Source: Algirhabdus cladophorae
Lineage (GTDB): Bacteria; Pseudomonadota; Alphaproteobacteria; Rhodobacterales; Rhodobacteraceae
Reading direction: 5' to 3'
Length of the DNA stretch: 64,000 nt
Assembly (NCBI RefSeq): GCF_044772865.1
Contig: NZ_CP173029.1
Coordinates: forward strand, 2,480,001-2,544,000
This document shows, piece after piece, positions 10,256 to 18,847 of this stretch (the first letter of the stretch is position 1; the number at the start of each line of letters is the position of its first letter). The notes under the pieces were generated by a model that was given only the letters and a program-made list of their open reading frames with translations, did not search any database and was not told where the DNA came from. A program made the translations under genes and the position numbers.

Positions 10256-10618
10256 ATGGAAAATGTCATTCTGATCGTTCATTTGCTTTTGGCCGCAGGC
10301 CTTATTGGCGTTGTTTTGCTGCAGCGTTCTGAAGGTGGCGGCTTGGGTATGGGCGGCGGCGGCGGCGGTGGCGGCGTGATGTCGTCACGTGCAGCTGCCA
10401 CGGCTTTGGGCAAAATCACATGGTTCTTGGCCACTGCATTTATTGTGACTTCGATCACATTGACGGTGATTTCGGCACAGCAATCTTCCTCCAGCTCAGT
10501 TTTGGATGGGGGCGATGGCCTTCTGCCACCGGCCACGACACCGATCTTGCCCAGCGCAACAGATGGGTTGTTGCCGCCAACAGGCGACGCAGGTCCATTG
10601 CTGCCGACAGCAGACTAA
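10256..10618 (+). CDS. secG: Preprotein translocase subunit SecG
   Basis: Small subunit of the SecYEG channel in the inner membrane. Translation from the ATG at 10256 (an in-frame TTG at 10235 is less likely) gives 120 residues. The first helix is ENVILIVHLLLAAGLIGVVL, followed by the hallmark cytoplasmic loop LLQRSEGGGLGMGGGGGGGG, then a second helix at about 54-75. A Pro/Leu-rich C-terminal tail with repeated LLPP/LLPT motifs is typical of rhodobacterial SecG. The gene is divergent from purA and is followed by a hairpin before pyrG. Confidence 0.94.
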   Translation: MENVILIVHLLLAAGLIGVVLLQRSEGGGLGMGGGGGGGGVMSSRAAATALGKITWFLATAFIVTSITLTVISAQQSSSSSVLDGGDGLLPPATTPILPSATDGLLPPTGDAGPLLPTAD

Positions 10619-10646
10619 CCACCAAGGCTAGTTTACCAATAGTAAC

Positions 10647-10670
10647 CCACCCCATTATGTTGTGGGGTGG
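10647..10670 (+). terminator. GC-rich hairpin after secG
   Basis: Perfect 8-bp stem (CCACCCCA with TGGGGTGG) with an 8-nt loop, starting 28 nt after the secG stop. It lacks a clear downstream T-run, so it is a probable but weak terminator or transcript 3'-end stabiliser separating secG from pyrG. Confidence 0.5.
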
Positions 10671-10775
10671 TTGCCAAATCGTTGCGAATCCTGTAGTAGT
10701 CAAATCCCGTGATGATGCGGTTTTGGCGGCCAAATTCGTCGACACAAAATGCGCTCGCGGGGGATTAACGACAGC

Positions 10776-12422
10776 ATGGCACGATATATTTTCATCACGG
10801 GTGGTGTGGTTTCCTCGTTGGGCAAAGGGCTGGCCTCTGCTGCTTTGGGGGCGCTTTTGCAGGCCCGTGGCTTTTCCGTTCGCCTGCGCAAACTTGACCC
10901 TTATTTGAACGTCGATCCCGGCACCATGTCACCCTTTGAACATGGTGAGGTTTTCGTCACAGATGACGGGGCTGAGACGGATCTGGACCTTGGCCATTAT
11001 GAGCGTTTCACTGGCGTGGCTGCACGAAACACTGATTCCGTCAGTTCCGGGCGGGTCTATTCTACAGTGTTGGAAAAAGAACGCCGCGGCGATTACTTGG
11101 GCAAAACCATTCAGGTTGTCCCCCATGTGACCAACGAAATCAAAGATTTCATCAATGTTGGCGATGATGAAGTTGATTTCATGCTGTGTGAAATCGGCGG
11201 CACCGTTGGCGACATTGAGGGCCTGCCGTTCTTTGAAGCGATCCGTCAATTTGCCCATGACAAGCCGCGCGGCCAGTGCATTTTCATGCATTTGACACTG
11301 TTGCCCTATCTGTCCGCGTCGGGGGAACTCAAGACCAAACCGACCCAACACTCGGTCAAAGAATTACAGTCAATTGGCATCGCACCCGACATTTTGGTCT
11401 GCCGTTCAGAACATCCGATCCCGGAAAAAGAGCGCGAGAAAATAGCGCTGTTTTGTAATGTGCGCAAAGATGCGGTGGTCGCAGCCTATGATCTGAAATC
11501 GATCTATGAGGCACCGCTGGCCTATCATGAACAAGGTTTGGATCAGGCGGTGTTGGACGCTTTTGATATCTCGCCTGCACCTGCCCCTAACTTGGCGATC
11601 TGGAATGATGTAAAGGACCGCATCATAAACCCGGAAGGCACTGTGCGCGTGGCCATTGTGGGCAAGTACACGCAATTGGAAGACGCCTATAAGTCGATCA
11701 AAGAGGCGTTGACCCATGGCGGTATGGCCAACCGCGTCAAAGTGGACGTCGAATGGGTGGATGCCGAAGTTTTTGACAGCGCCGATGACGTTAGTCCACA
11801 TTTGGAAGGCTTTCATGCGATTTTGGTGCCTGGTGGATTTGGCGAACGCGGAACCGAAGGCAAAATCAAAGCGGCTCAATTCGCGCGCGAGCGCAAAATT
11901 CCCTATCTCGGGATTTGCCTAGGGATGCAGATGGCGGTGATCGAGGCTGCGCGCAATCTGGCCGGCTTTGATGATGCCGGATCCGAAGAGTTCGACCATG
12001 AGGCCGGCGGCAAGCGCTTTACGCCCGTGGTCTACCACCTCAAGGAATGGGTGCAGGGCAATCACAAAGTGCGGCGCAAGGAAACCGACGACAAGGGCGG
12101 CACAATGCGACTTGGGGCGTATAACGCCACGCTTGCCGAAGGATCCAAAGTGGCCCAAGTGTATGGCACATCCGCCATCGAAGAACGTCACCGTCACCGC
12201 TATGAGGTTGATATCAAATACCGCGAAAAGCTGGAGAAATGTGGTTTGACCTTCTCGGGCATGTCACCAGATGGACGTTTGCCGGAAATTGTCGAGATCA
12301 AGGATCACCCTTGGTTTATAGGGGTGCAATTCCATCCGGAACTGAAATCAAAACCGTTTGAACCACATCCGCTTTTTGCTGACTTTGTCCGCGCGGCAAA
12401 AGAAACCAGCCGACTGGTGTAA
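10776..12422 (+). CDS. pyrG: CTP synthase
   Basis: Amidates UTP to CTP using glutamine and ATP. It is 548 residues from the ATG at 10776 ([18 protein letters not shown] is the universal family start; an upstream in-frame ATG at 10749 is rejected). The synthase half has the P-loop [23 protein letters not shown] and [13 protein letters not shown]. The glutaminase half has the nucleophile motif LGICLGMQ and the His/Glu pair [12 protein letters not shown] near the C-terminus. Together with purA and secG this makes a housekeeping block. Confidence 0.97.
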   Translation: MARYIFITGGVVSSLGKGLASAALGALLQARGFSVRLRKLDPYLNVDPGTMSPFEHGEVFVTDDGAETDLDLGHYERFTGVAARNTDSVSSGRVYSTVLEKERRGDYLGKTIQVVPHVTNEIKDFINVGDDEVDFMLCEIGGTVGDIEGLPFFEAIRQFAHDKPRGQCIFMHLTLLPYLSASGELKTKPTQHSVKELQSIGIAPDILVCRSEHPIPEKEREKIALFCNVRKDAVVAAYDLKSIYEAPLAYHEQGLDQAVLDAFDISPAPAPNLAIWNDVKDRIINPEGTVRVAIVGKYTQLEDAYKSIKEALTHGGMANRVKVDVEWVDAEVFDSADDVSPHLEGFHAILVPGGFGERGTEGKIKAAQFARERKIPYLGICLGMQMAVIEAARNLAGFDDAGSEEFDHEAGGKRFTPVVYHLKEWVQGNHKVRRKETDDKGGTMRLGAYNATLAEGSKVAQVYGTSAIEERHRHRYEVDIKYREKLEKCGLTFSGMSPDGRLPEIVEIKDHPWFIGVQFHPELKSKPFEPHPLFADFVRAAKETSRLV

Positions 12423-12438
12423 CTCAAAGGATACGACG

Positions 12439-12741
12439 ATGCCCAAAGGCTATTGGATCGCAAATAACATCATCACCGACGCCGAGACCTATGAGGTCTA
12501 CAAGTCCAACAACATGAATATCCTGCCCAAATATCAGGCTAAATTTCTTGTGCGCGGCGGCCAACAACAAACACCCGAAGGCGAAAGTTACCCTCGAACA
12601 GTTGTAATTGAATTCCCCAGCTACGATGTCGCACTGGAGGCTTACAACAGTGCAGCCTACCAAGATAACATCAAAATCCGCCAAGCCGTGGCCGAAGGGC
12701 GCCTGGTAATTGTGGAAGGCTATGGAGACGACAATGTTTGA
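12439..12741 (+). CDS. DUF1330 family protein
   Basis: 100-residue cytoplasmic protein starting MPKGYWIANN, with the family's pattern of YxxY...KYxAKFLVRGG and VVIEFPSYDVALEAYNS, then YQ at about 73. DUF1330 members adopt a ferredoxin-like dimeric alpha-beta barrel fold; no reaction is established. It follows pyrG by 16 nt and its 3' end overlaps the next gene by 8 nt, so all three are probably one transcript. Confidence 0.9.
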   Translation: MPKGYWIANNIITDAETYEVYKSNNMNILPKYQAKFLVRGGQQQTPEGESYPRTVVIEFPSYDVALEAYNSAAYQDNIKIRQAVAEGRLVIVEGYGDDNV

Positions 12742-13180
12742 CAAAATTCTTGCAATCTTTGCTTCGGAAACGCCCGAGGCATTTGACCCTGAGGATGCGC
12801 GCGTCGCCATGGCAGGACTGTTGGTGCGCATTGCGAAATCTGACGGGCAATATGATGCCGAAGAATTGGCGCATATCGACCGTGTTTTGGCAAAACGCTA
12901 TAATCTAAATCCCGTGGAGGCCGCCAAGTTACGGGTTGTTGGTGAAGATTTTGAGGCGCAAGCCCCCGATACGGTTCGTTTCACCTCAACGATTAAGCAG
13001 GCTGTGCCTTATGAGGATCGAGAAGGCGTGGTAGAGGCTTTGTGGGATATTGTGCTGGCTGACGGCACCCGCAGCATCGAAGAAGATGCCATTTTGCGCA
13101 CCGCGTCAAAGTTCCTTGGTGTCAACGATCGTGACAGCCATTTGGCCCGTCAGAGAGTGGAAGCTGCACAAAAAACCTAA
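12734..13180 (+). CDS. TerB-like (tellurite resistance TerB / DjlA-N fold) protein
   Basis: 148 residues, all-helical. There are two acidic, probably metal-binding turns characteristic of the TerB superfamily: KSDGQYDAEE at about 36-45 and LADGTRSIEEDA at about 110-121. The start at 12734 lies inside the end of the DUF1330 gene. Single-domain TerB proteins of this type are common in Rhodobacteraceae; their role is unknown and the name does not imply tellurite resistance here. Confidence 0.82.
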   Translation: MFDKILAIFASETPEAFDPEDARVAMAGLLVRIAKSDGQYDAEELAHIDRVLAKRYNLNPVEAAKLRVVGEDFEAQAPDTVRFTSTIKQAVPYEDREGVVEALWDIVLADGTRSIEEDAILRTASKFLGVNDRDSHLARQRVEAAQKT

Positions 13181-13498
13181 GGACTGCGGTGCCTGGATTG
13201 CCATTGTGCATCGCGGCTTTGACAGTTCCGCAGGGCTCTACACTTTTTTGTGAACAGAAATGATTTTCCAGCCTTTGATCAAGCAATCAAAGCCCTGTTG
13301 CGGTGTCATGTGGTCTGACCGCTTGGAATCCCAGAGTTTTTCAATCGTGCCACCAAATGGTGTCGCCCCCAATCCTGCTGCTTAGACAGAGGTGCGCCCC
13401 CGTATCCAACAATAGAAATCTCCAAGGAAGTCAGGTCACGTCTTGCATCCTGTGGAAATTTGATTTTTGGTTAACACGCTGCTTTGTCTGGGAAACGC
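13181..13498. other. Non-coding gap with one inverted repeat
   Basis: 318 nt without a credible gene. The only structure I see is a perfect 7-bp inverted repeat, CTTTGAT-6 nt-ATCAAAG, at 13273-13292, with no T-run after it. It could be an operator or a transcript hairpin. The rest should hold the promoter of the downstream ABC-transporter operon, but I cannot place -35/-10 boxes convincingly. Confidence 0.45.
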
Positions 13499-14266
13499 AT
13501 GACCTCCGTCATTGAACTCAAAAATATCTGCAAGAGTTATGATCAACTTGACGTGATCAAGGGCGTCAGTATCCGCGCAAACCGCGGCGAAGTGATCTCG
13601 CTTATTGGGTCCTCCGGATCCGGGAAGTCGACGCTGTTGCGCTGCACGAACCTGCTTGAAGACAGCCAGTCAGGCGACGTGTTGTTTGAAGGCGAGCCTG
13701 TGGCATGGACCGGTGAAGGTTTGCATCGCAGGCCTGCAAAAAAGGACCAAGTCACACGTATTCGCACCAATCTGTCGATGGTCTTTCAACAGTTCAACCT
13801 GTGGTCGCACATGACTATTTTACAGAATGTCATGGAGGCGCCGATCACTGTTTTGGGGCGGTCTGCAGCGGATGTGGAACCTGCCGCACGGGCCTATTTG
13901 ACCAAGGTTGGCATCGGCGACAAATGCGATGTCTACCCTGCCCAACTGTCTGGTGGACAACAGCAGCGGGCCGCAATTGCCCGTGCCTTGTGCATGGAAC
14001 CCAAAGCGTTGTTATTTGATGAACCAACATCTGCTCTGGATCCTGAACTTGAACAGGAAGTGATCAAAGTCATCAAAGATTTGGCAACAGAGGGGCGCAC
14101 GATGCTAATTGTGACCCATGACATGGCTTTAGCGCGCGATGTGTCCGACCACGTGGTTTTCTTACACCAAGGGTTGATCGAAGAGGAAGGGCCTCCCGCA
14201 GAGGTATTTGACCGACCCAAATCCGCTCGACTTCAACAATTTCTGTCCGCTGGCAAGACGATTTAG
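13499..14266 (+). CDS. Polar amino-acid ABC transporter, ATP-binding protein
   Basis: 255-residue HisP/GlnQ-type ATPase that powers amino-acid import. Walker A is GSSGSGKST at 37-45, the Q-loop follows in MVFQQFNLW, the ABC signature LSGGQQQRA is near 157, Walker B LLFDEPTSALD near 176, and the switch His lies in IVTHD. The insertion between Walker A and the Q-loop is typical of the HisP subfamily. ATG 13499 is used; an in-frame TTG at 13484 adds five unconvincing residues. It is the first gene of an ATPase, binding protein, permease, permease operon that continues into polyamine-catabolism genes. Confidence 0.94.
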   Translation: MTSVIELKNICKSYDQLDVIKGVSIRANRGEVISLIGSSGSGKSTLLRCTNLLEDSQSGDVLFEGEPVAWTGEGLHRRPAKKDQVTRIRTNLSMVFQQFNLWSHMTILQNVMEAPITVLGRSAADVEPAARAYLTKVGIGDKCDVYPAQLSGGQQQRAAIARALCMEPKALLFDEPTSALDPELEQEVIKVIKDLATEGRTMLIVTHDMALARDVSDHVVFLHQGLIEEEGPPAEVFDRPKSARLQQFLSAGKTI

Positions 14267-14303
14267 ACCACCAACTTGGCAGAATCCGCAAAAACGAATA
14301 GAC

Positions 14304-14324
14304 TTTTCTTGGGAAACAAGAAAA
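14304..14324 (+). repeat. Perfect hairpin upstream of the binding-protein gene
   Basis: TTTTCTTG and CAAGAAAA form an 8-bp perfect stem around a 5-nt GGAAA loop, in the 87-nt gap between the ATPase and solute-binding-protein genes. It may be an mRNA processing or stabilising element that lets the binding protein be made in excess. This is inference from position. Confidence 0.5.
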
Positions 14325-14353
14325 ATAAACTCTTCAACTCTGGGAGACACAAT

Positions 14354-15070
14354 ATGATGAAGCTTACTTTTGCCACGCTTGCGCTAACACTCAGCGCCGG
14401 TATCGCAATGGCACAAACGGTTCGTATGGGAACCGAGGGGGCTTATCCTCCCTACAACTTTTTGAACGATGCTGGCGAAGTTGACGGCTTTGAGCGCGAA
14501 CTGGGCGACGAACTGTGCAAGCGGGCCGAATTGACCTGTGAGTGGGTCACAAATGAATGGGACAGCATTATTCCCAATCTGGTATCTGGTAACTACGACA
14601 CAATCATCGCAGGCATGTCGATCACAGCCGAGCGCGACGAAGTCATCGATTTCACACAAGGCTACACGCAGCCCGATCCGTCTGTATTTCTGGCCATGTC
14701 CAGCGATGTTGACCTCAAAGGCGGCGTCGTTGCTGCCCAAACCGGCACCATCCAAGCCAGCCACATTGCATCTATGGGTGCCACAGTGGTTGAGTTTGCA
14801 ACACCAGAAGAAACCATCGCAGCCGTCAAAAATGGCGAAGCTGATGCGGTTCTGGCAGACAAAGCATTTCTTATGCCGATTGCCGAAGCAGAAGCTGACT
14901 TGTCCATCGTAGGTGACGACGTCTATCTGGGCGGTGGTGTTGGCATGGGCCTGCGCGAGTCCGATGGCGAATTGCGCGGCAAGTTTGACGCAGCGATCCA
15001 GTCAATGAAAGACGATGGATCCCTGAACGCCTTGCTTGCCAAATGGCTGCCAGACAGCGGTCAATTCTAA
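14354..15070 (+). CDS. Periplasmic amino-acid-binding protein of the ABC transporter
   Basis: 238 residues with a classic Sec signal peptide (MMKLTFATLALTLSAGIAMA, cleavage after residue 20). The mature domain is of SBP family 3: MGTEGAYPPYNFLNDAGEV, then the ligand-contacting GMSITAERDEVIDFTQGY and AAQTGTIQASHI. It captures a polar or basic amino acid, or possibly an amine-derived ligand, in the periplasm for the HisQM-type permeases downstream. A GGGAGA ribosome-binding site precedes ATG 14354 (a second ATG at 14357 is equally possible). The gene is flanked by two hairpins. Confidence 0.93.
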   Translation: MMKLTFATLALTLSAGIAMAQTVRMGTEGAYPPYNFLNDAGEVDGFERELGDELCKRAELTCEWVTNEWDSIIPNLVSGNYDTIIAGMSITAERDEVIDFTQGYTQPDPSVFLAMSSDVDLKGGVVAAQTGTIQASHIASMGATVVEFATPEETIAAVKNGEADAVLADKAFLMPIAEAEADLSIVGDDVYLGGGVGMGLRESDGELRGKFDAAIQSMKDDGSLNALLAKWLPDSGQF

Positions 15071-15079
15071 ACAACGCAC

Positions 15080-15107
15080 GTGGCGGTGGGTAGTCTCCTG
15101 CCGCCAC
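15080..15107 (+). repeat. Intercistronic stem-loop after the binding-protein gene
   Basis: Seven perfect base pairs (GTGGCGG with CCGCCAC), extendable by four more including two G-U pairs, around a 6-nt loop, beginning 9 nt after the stop codon. There is no T-run. This position is typical of intercistronic hairpins that protect binding-protein mRNA or limit read-through to the permease genes. Confidence 0.6.
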
Positions 15108-15129
15108 GGCCCTGCCGAAAGGCCATGAC

Positions 15130-16014
15130 ATTTTTTCGTATTGCGCCGATCCTGAAGGCCTGCAAACCGCTGCATGGTTCAGTTGCTACCTGACAACAGG
15201 TAAGCATATAGCGTTTTACACGTCCTTTCTCACCGTCATCTGCTTGCTTGCGATCACTGCGCCGACTGCCCTTTTGTTTGGGTTTGCTGGCGCGTCTGCG
15301 GCGCGCAGTGCCTTGGCCCCATTGCGTTGGATCGGCAAAGGCTACATCGCTGTCGTGCGCGGCGTGCCTGATATTGCATTCTTTTTGTTCTTTGTGATCG
15401 CCTTGGATCAAGGGTTCGAGTGGCTGCGTCACAAGGTTAATTGCCCTGATTGGACGGATCCCATTCGCCAAGGCAGCGACTTTGTTGTCTGCGATGCGGC
15501 CAAAATGCCCCTGTCTTCCGCTGCCAGTTGGGTCCACGAGACCTATGGATTCATGCTGGCTGTTCTGACCTTTGCTATCGTTTTTGGGGCCTTCGCCGCA
15601 AATGTGTTGTTCGGCGCCATGCGTGCAGTGCCCAAAGCCCAGATGGAAACCGCCGCTGCCTACGGGATGACCACACGCCAAAGCTTTTGGCGGGTCTTGG
15701 TGCCGCAAATGTGGGTCTATGCCCTGCCCGGCCTGTCAAACCTATGGATGGTCTTGATCAAAGCCACGCCGCTTTTGTTCCTACTGGGGATTGAGGATAT
15801 CGTTTATTGGGCGCGCGAATTGGGCGGCACGAAAACCCCACGCTTTACAGACTACCCCCACGGCGACTGGCGCGTTTGGTACTTCTTGGCACTGTTGGTG
15901 TTCTACCTTGGCTTTACCTACCTCAGTGAACGGGTATTGGGCCGCTTGACGCGCCGCTTGAATAAAGGCCAAGCCACAGCAGTCGGTGACGCGTTGCGAA
16001 AGGCAGCAGCATGA
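15130..16014 (+). CDS. Amino-acid ABC transporter permease (HisQ-type), start region frameshifted or non-canonical
   Basis: Inner-membrane permease with the coupling-loop motif METAAAYGMTTRQSFWRVLVP (EAA loop), followed by the usual helices. Similarity to the family clearly extends upstream of the first legal in-frame start (TTG 15244): the reading frame from about 15124 encodes IFSYCADPEGLQ and WFSCYLTTGKH, and then helix 1. There is no ATG, GTG or TTG in that stretch. An ATG at 15125, just after GAAAGG, is out of frame by one base and stops after 22 codons. The coordinates given begin at an in-frame ATT (15130), which has the better spacing from GAAAGG. Either ATT initiates, or one base was lost between the ATG and the T6 tract at 15131-15136. 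The last four bases overlap the second permease. Confidence 0.75.
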   Translation: MFSYCADPEGLQTAAWFSCYLTTGKHIAFYTSFLTVICLLAITAPTALLFGFAGASAARSALAPLRWIGKGYIAVVRGVPDIAFFLFFVIALDQGFEWLRHKVNCPDWTDPIRQGSDFVVCDAAKMPLSSAASWVHETYGFMLAVLTFAIVFGAFAANVLFGAMRAVPKAQMETAAAYGMTTRQSFWRVLVPQMWVYALPGLSNLWMVLIKATPLLFLLGIEDIVYWARELGGTKTPRFTDYPHGDWRVWYFLALLVFYLGFTYLSERVLGRLTRRLNKGQATAVGDALRKAAA

Positions 16015-16817
16015 GCTGCCTGCAAACCATCCAAGACTATGGGCTTCGGGCGCTCGGATTTGGTGAGCGACTGTTGCCACGGTCCGATTTTACCTTGTGC
16101 GAACAATTTGTTCTCATAGGCTCCGGCATGATTTGGAACGTCTATTTTGGCCTTTTTGCGCTGCTGCTGGGCTTTTTCTTTGCCACCGCGCTGGCCTTGG
16201 GCAAAGCCAGTTCAAACCCAGCCTTCCGACTGCCCAGCCGGGCGTTTATCTTTTTGTTTCGAGGCTCGCCCCTCTTTATTCAGTTCTTTTTTGCGTATTT
16301 CTTGTTCCTCAGCCTGAAGTCGCAATTTGATTTTTTTGCCCCCTTTACCGCCGCTTGGCTTGGCGCGTTGATTGTCTTGTTTTGCAATACATCAGCCTAT
16401 GCGGGTGAGATTTTCTACGGCGCGTTGCAATCGGTCCCCCGTGGCGACAGTGAAGCCGCCGACGCCTACGGGTTGACCGGCTGGCCGCGATTCAAACGGA
16501 TCATCTGGCCCACCATGATGCGCCTCGCTTGGCCTGCCTACACGAATGAAGCGATCTTTTTATTTCATGCGACGACTTTGGTGTTTTTCACGGGCTTTCC
16601 CGCGTGGCAGCAGCGCGGCGATGCGCTCTATTATGCGAACTATTTTGCCGACAAGACGTTCAACCCATTCATCCCATATCCGATTTTGGCAGGTTATTTC
16701 ATACTACTGACCTTGGTGGTGATCGGCGTATTTGGGGCGATCAACCGCAGGCTAAACCGCCATCTACCGCAAGAGGCACGCCGCAAATTGCGCCTGCGCC
16801 CGCAATTGATCCGCTGA
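16011..16817 (+). CDS. Amino-acid ABC transporter permease (HisM-type)
   Basis: 268-residue inner-membrane permease with about five to six helices. It has the motif FRGSPLFIQFFF typical of polar amino-acid permeases and the EAA loop DSEAADAYGLTGWPRFKRI for docking to the ATPase. ATGA overlap with the preceding permease indicates translational coupling. The next gene, a glutamine-synthetase-like enzyme, starts 4 nt after its stop, tying the importer to the catabolic genes and arguing that the ligand is an amine or amino acid channelled to gamma-glutamylation. Confidence 0.92.
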   Translation: MSCLQTIQDYGLRALGFGERLLPRSDFTLCEQFVLIGSGMIWNVYFGLFALLLGFFFATALALGKASSNPAFRLPSRAFIFLFRGSPLFIQFFFAYFLFLSLKSQFDFFAPFTAAWLGALIVLFCNTSAYAGEIFYGALQSVPRGDSEAADAYGLTGWPRFKRIIWPTMMRLAWPAYTNEAIFLFHATTLVFFTGFPAWQQRGDALYYANYFADKTFNPFIPYPILAGYFILLTLVVIGVFGAINRRLNRHLPQEARRKLRLRPQLIR

Positions 16818-16821
16818 CACC

Positions 16822-18132
16822 ATGGACCTGACCCAGCTCCAAACCTTCCGCGTGGCCGCTGTTGATCTGAACGGTCAATTGCGCGGTAAACGCGTGCCAT
16901 CCAGTTACGCAGGCAAGCTGGAAAAAGGGGCTGTTCGCTTGCCCGTCTCGACCCTAAACATGGACATCAGTGGCGCCGATATCGAAGGCAGCCCTTTGGT
17001 TTATGAGACCGGCGATGCAGACGGGATCCTTTTGCCCACCTCACGTGGGCCCGTGCCCATGCCGTGGCTGGAACGGCCCAGTGCTTTGGTCCCGATGTGG
17101 ATGTTTGATGAGGCAGGCCAGCCCTTTGCCGGCGATCCGCGTCACGCTTTGGCACGGGTGCTGGATCGGTTTGACGCCCGCGACTGGCAAGTTGTGGCCG
17201 CGACCGAGTTGGAATTTTATCTGGTTGACCGCAATGGTCTGAGGCCCCCTATTCAGCCGAAAACCGGCGAAGTTCTCAGCCGTGCCAATGTCTATGGCCT
17301 GTCGATTTTGGACGGGTTTGAAGCCTTCTTTGATGATCTCTATGATGCTTGCGAAGCTATGGAGATCCCCGCGCAAACCGCACTGGCCGAAAGCGGGCTT
17401 GGGCAGTTTGAGGTCAATCTCAACCACCAAGACGCGATGAAAGCCGCAGACGATGCGATGTTGTTCAAGACCCTTGTCAAAGGCTTGGCGCGGAAGCACG
17501 GGCTGTGTGCCACGTTCATGGCAAAACCTTATGAAACGGATGCAGGTAACGGGCTGCACGTGCATTTTTCGGTTTTGGATAAAGCCGGTCAAAACGTCTT
17601 TGATGACGGCACGGATGCAGGCACTGATGTGCTGCGCTATGCGCTGGCAGGTTGTTTGGACGCGATGCAGGACTGCACCTTGTTGTTTGCCCCCCATGCT
17701 GGCAGCTACCATCGACTCGTCCCGAACGCCCATGCCCCAACAGCCGTGTGCTGGGGATATGAAAACCGAACGGTAGCCCTGCGTGTGCCGGGCGGACCGC
17801 CTGTGGCCCGACGCATCGAGCACCGCGTGGCAGGCGGCGATATCAATCCTTATCTGATGTTGGCCGCGATCCTTGGGGCTGCGATGAACGGGGTCGACGA
17901 CGCTCGACTGCCCCCTGCCCCAATCATCGGCAGCGCCTATGATCAGAGCCTTCCACAGCTGGCGCCGAGTTGGTCGAACGCCATTGACCGATTTGCATCC
18001 AGCCCCCATATCGCGCGCATTTTTGATCCCATGATGATCGACAATATGGTGCGCACCAAGCGCCAAGATATGGCAATCGTGTCGCAAATGACCCCAATAG
18101 AACAGGCAAAGCTTTACCTCGAAACGGTCTAA
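16822..18132 (+). CDS. Glutamine-synthetase-family ligase, PuuA-like (copy 1)
   Basis: 436 residues, single-domain GS-III/gamma-glutamylamine synthetase class. Metal and substrate motifs in order: ATELEFYLVD at about 129, ESGLGQFEVNLNH at about 191, GNGLHVHFSVLD at about 244, NRTVALRVPGG and RRIEHRVAGGDINPYL. The N-terminus is shortened (RVAAVDLNGQLRGKRVP) as in PuuA-like enzymes rather than assimilatory GlnA. The likely reaction is ATP-dependent gamma-glutamylation of an amine such as putrescine, inferred from the neighbours: ABC importer, amidotransferase, PuuB-like oxidase. A second, diverged copy lies two genes downstream. Confidence 0.85.
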   Translation: MDLTQLQTFRVAAVDLNGQLRGKRVPSSYAGKLEKGAVRLPVSTLNMDISGADIEGSPLVYETGDADGILLPTSRGPVPMPWLERPSALVPMWMFDEAGQPFAGDPRHALARVLDRFDARDWQVVAATELEFYLVDRNGLRPPIQPKTGEVLSRANVYGLSILDGFEAFFDDLYDACEAMEIPAQTALAESGLGQFEVNLNHQDAMKAADDAMLFKTLVKGLARKHGLCATFMAKPYETDAGNGLHVHFSVLDKAGQNVFDDGTDAGTDVLRYALAGCLDAMQDCTLLFAPHAGSYHRLVPNAHAPTAVCWGYENRTVALRVPGGPPVARRIEHRVAGGDINPYLMLAAILGAAMNGVDDARLPPAPIIGSAYDQSLPQLAPSWSNAIDRFASSPHIARIFDPMMIDNMVRTKRQDMAIVSQMTPIEQAKLYLETV

Positions 18133-18148
18133 GTCTAGCGTGTGCTTC

Positions 18149-18847
18149 ATGAAAATTGGTATCCTACAATGCGGTCACGCGCCCTCTCAGATCATGTCTG
18201 AACAGGGTGACTATTCCGATATGTTCGAAGTCTTCTTGGCAAAGAGCGGCTTTTCATTCCAGACGTTTGATGTGGTCGACATGATCTTTCCGGAGGCTGT
18301 GGAACAGGCGGATGGTTGGCTTATCACCGGCTCGAAACACGGCGCTTATGAGGATCTGCCGTTTATTCCCCCGCTTGAGGATTTTATCCGTCAGATCTAT
18401 GCGACAGGTCGCCCGATGGTTGGCGTGTGCTTTGGCCATCAGATTGTTGCGCAGGCTTTGGGCGGCAAGGTCGAGAAATTTCAGGGCGGCTGGGGCATCG
18501 GGCGGCATGACTATACAACGCCTGATGGGCCGCTGACGTTGAATGCGTGGCATCAGGATCAAGTGGTGGAAAAACCCTTGGATGCAGAGGTTTATGCAGG
18601 CAATGATTTTTGTGCCAACGCGGCCCTGTCTTACGGGCAGCGCGCCTTTACGATCCAACCCCACCCCGAGTTCAACGCTGATGTAATTGAATGTCTGATT
18701 GATTATCGCGGTTTGGGCATCATTCCCGAAAACCAGCTGCAAGAGGCCCGTGATGGCCTGCCAAAACCTGTGGACAACCCATTCATGGCGCAAAAGATCA
18801 CTCAGTTTTTTAGAGATGCTCAGACTGTTACGGATACCCCGTTATGA
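18149..18847 (+). CDS. Class-I glutamine amidotransferase, GMP-synthase-like
   Basis: 232 residues from ATG 18149 (a GTG at 18140 is less likely). The catalytic triad is visible: nucleophile Cys94 in GVCFGHQ, and His172 and Glu174 in IQPHPEF. It is a stand-alone GATase1 domain; the strand order and GFSFQTFDVVDM segment fit the GMP-synthase-like amidotransferases of amine-degradation loci. Between two PuuA-like ligases it may hydrolyse a gamma-glutamyl intermediate, the role played by PuuD (a different subfamily) in E. coli. This is inference. It overlaps the next gene by 4 nt. Confidence 0.87.
   Translation: MKIGILQCGHAPSQIMSEQGDYSDMFEVFLAKSGFSFQTFDVVDMIFPEAVEQADGWLITGSKHGAYEDLPFIPPLEDFIRQIYATGRPMVGVCFGHQIVAQALGGKVEKFQGGWGIGRHDYTTPDGPLTLNAWHQDQVVEKPLDAEVYAGNDFCANAALSYGQRAFTIQPHPEFNADVIECLIDYRGLGIIPENQLQEARDGLPKPVDNPFMAQKITQFFRDAQTVTDTPL

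Noticed and set aside
13303..13515. 70-codon plus-strand frame in the gap before the ABC operon
   Set aside because: Composition unlike a real protein and it runs into the ATPase start in another frame.
17041..18150. 369-codon minus-strand reading frame
   Set aside because: Antisense of the PuuA-like gene, His/Gln/Arg-rich composition typical of shadow frames.
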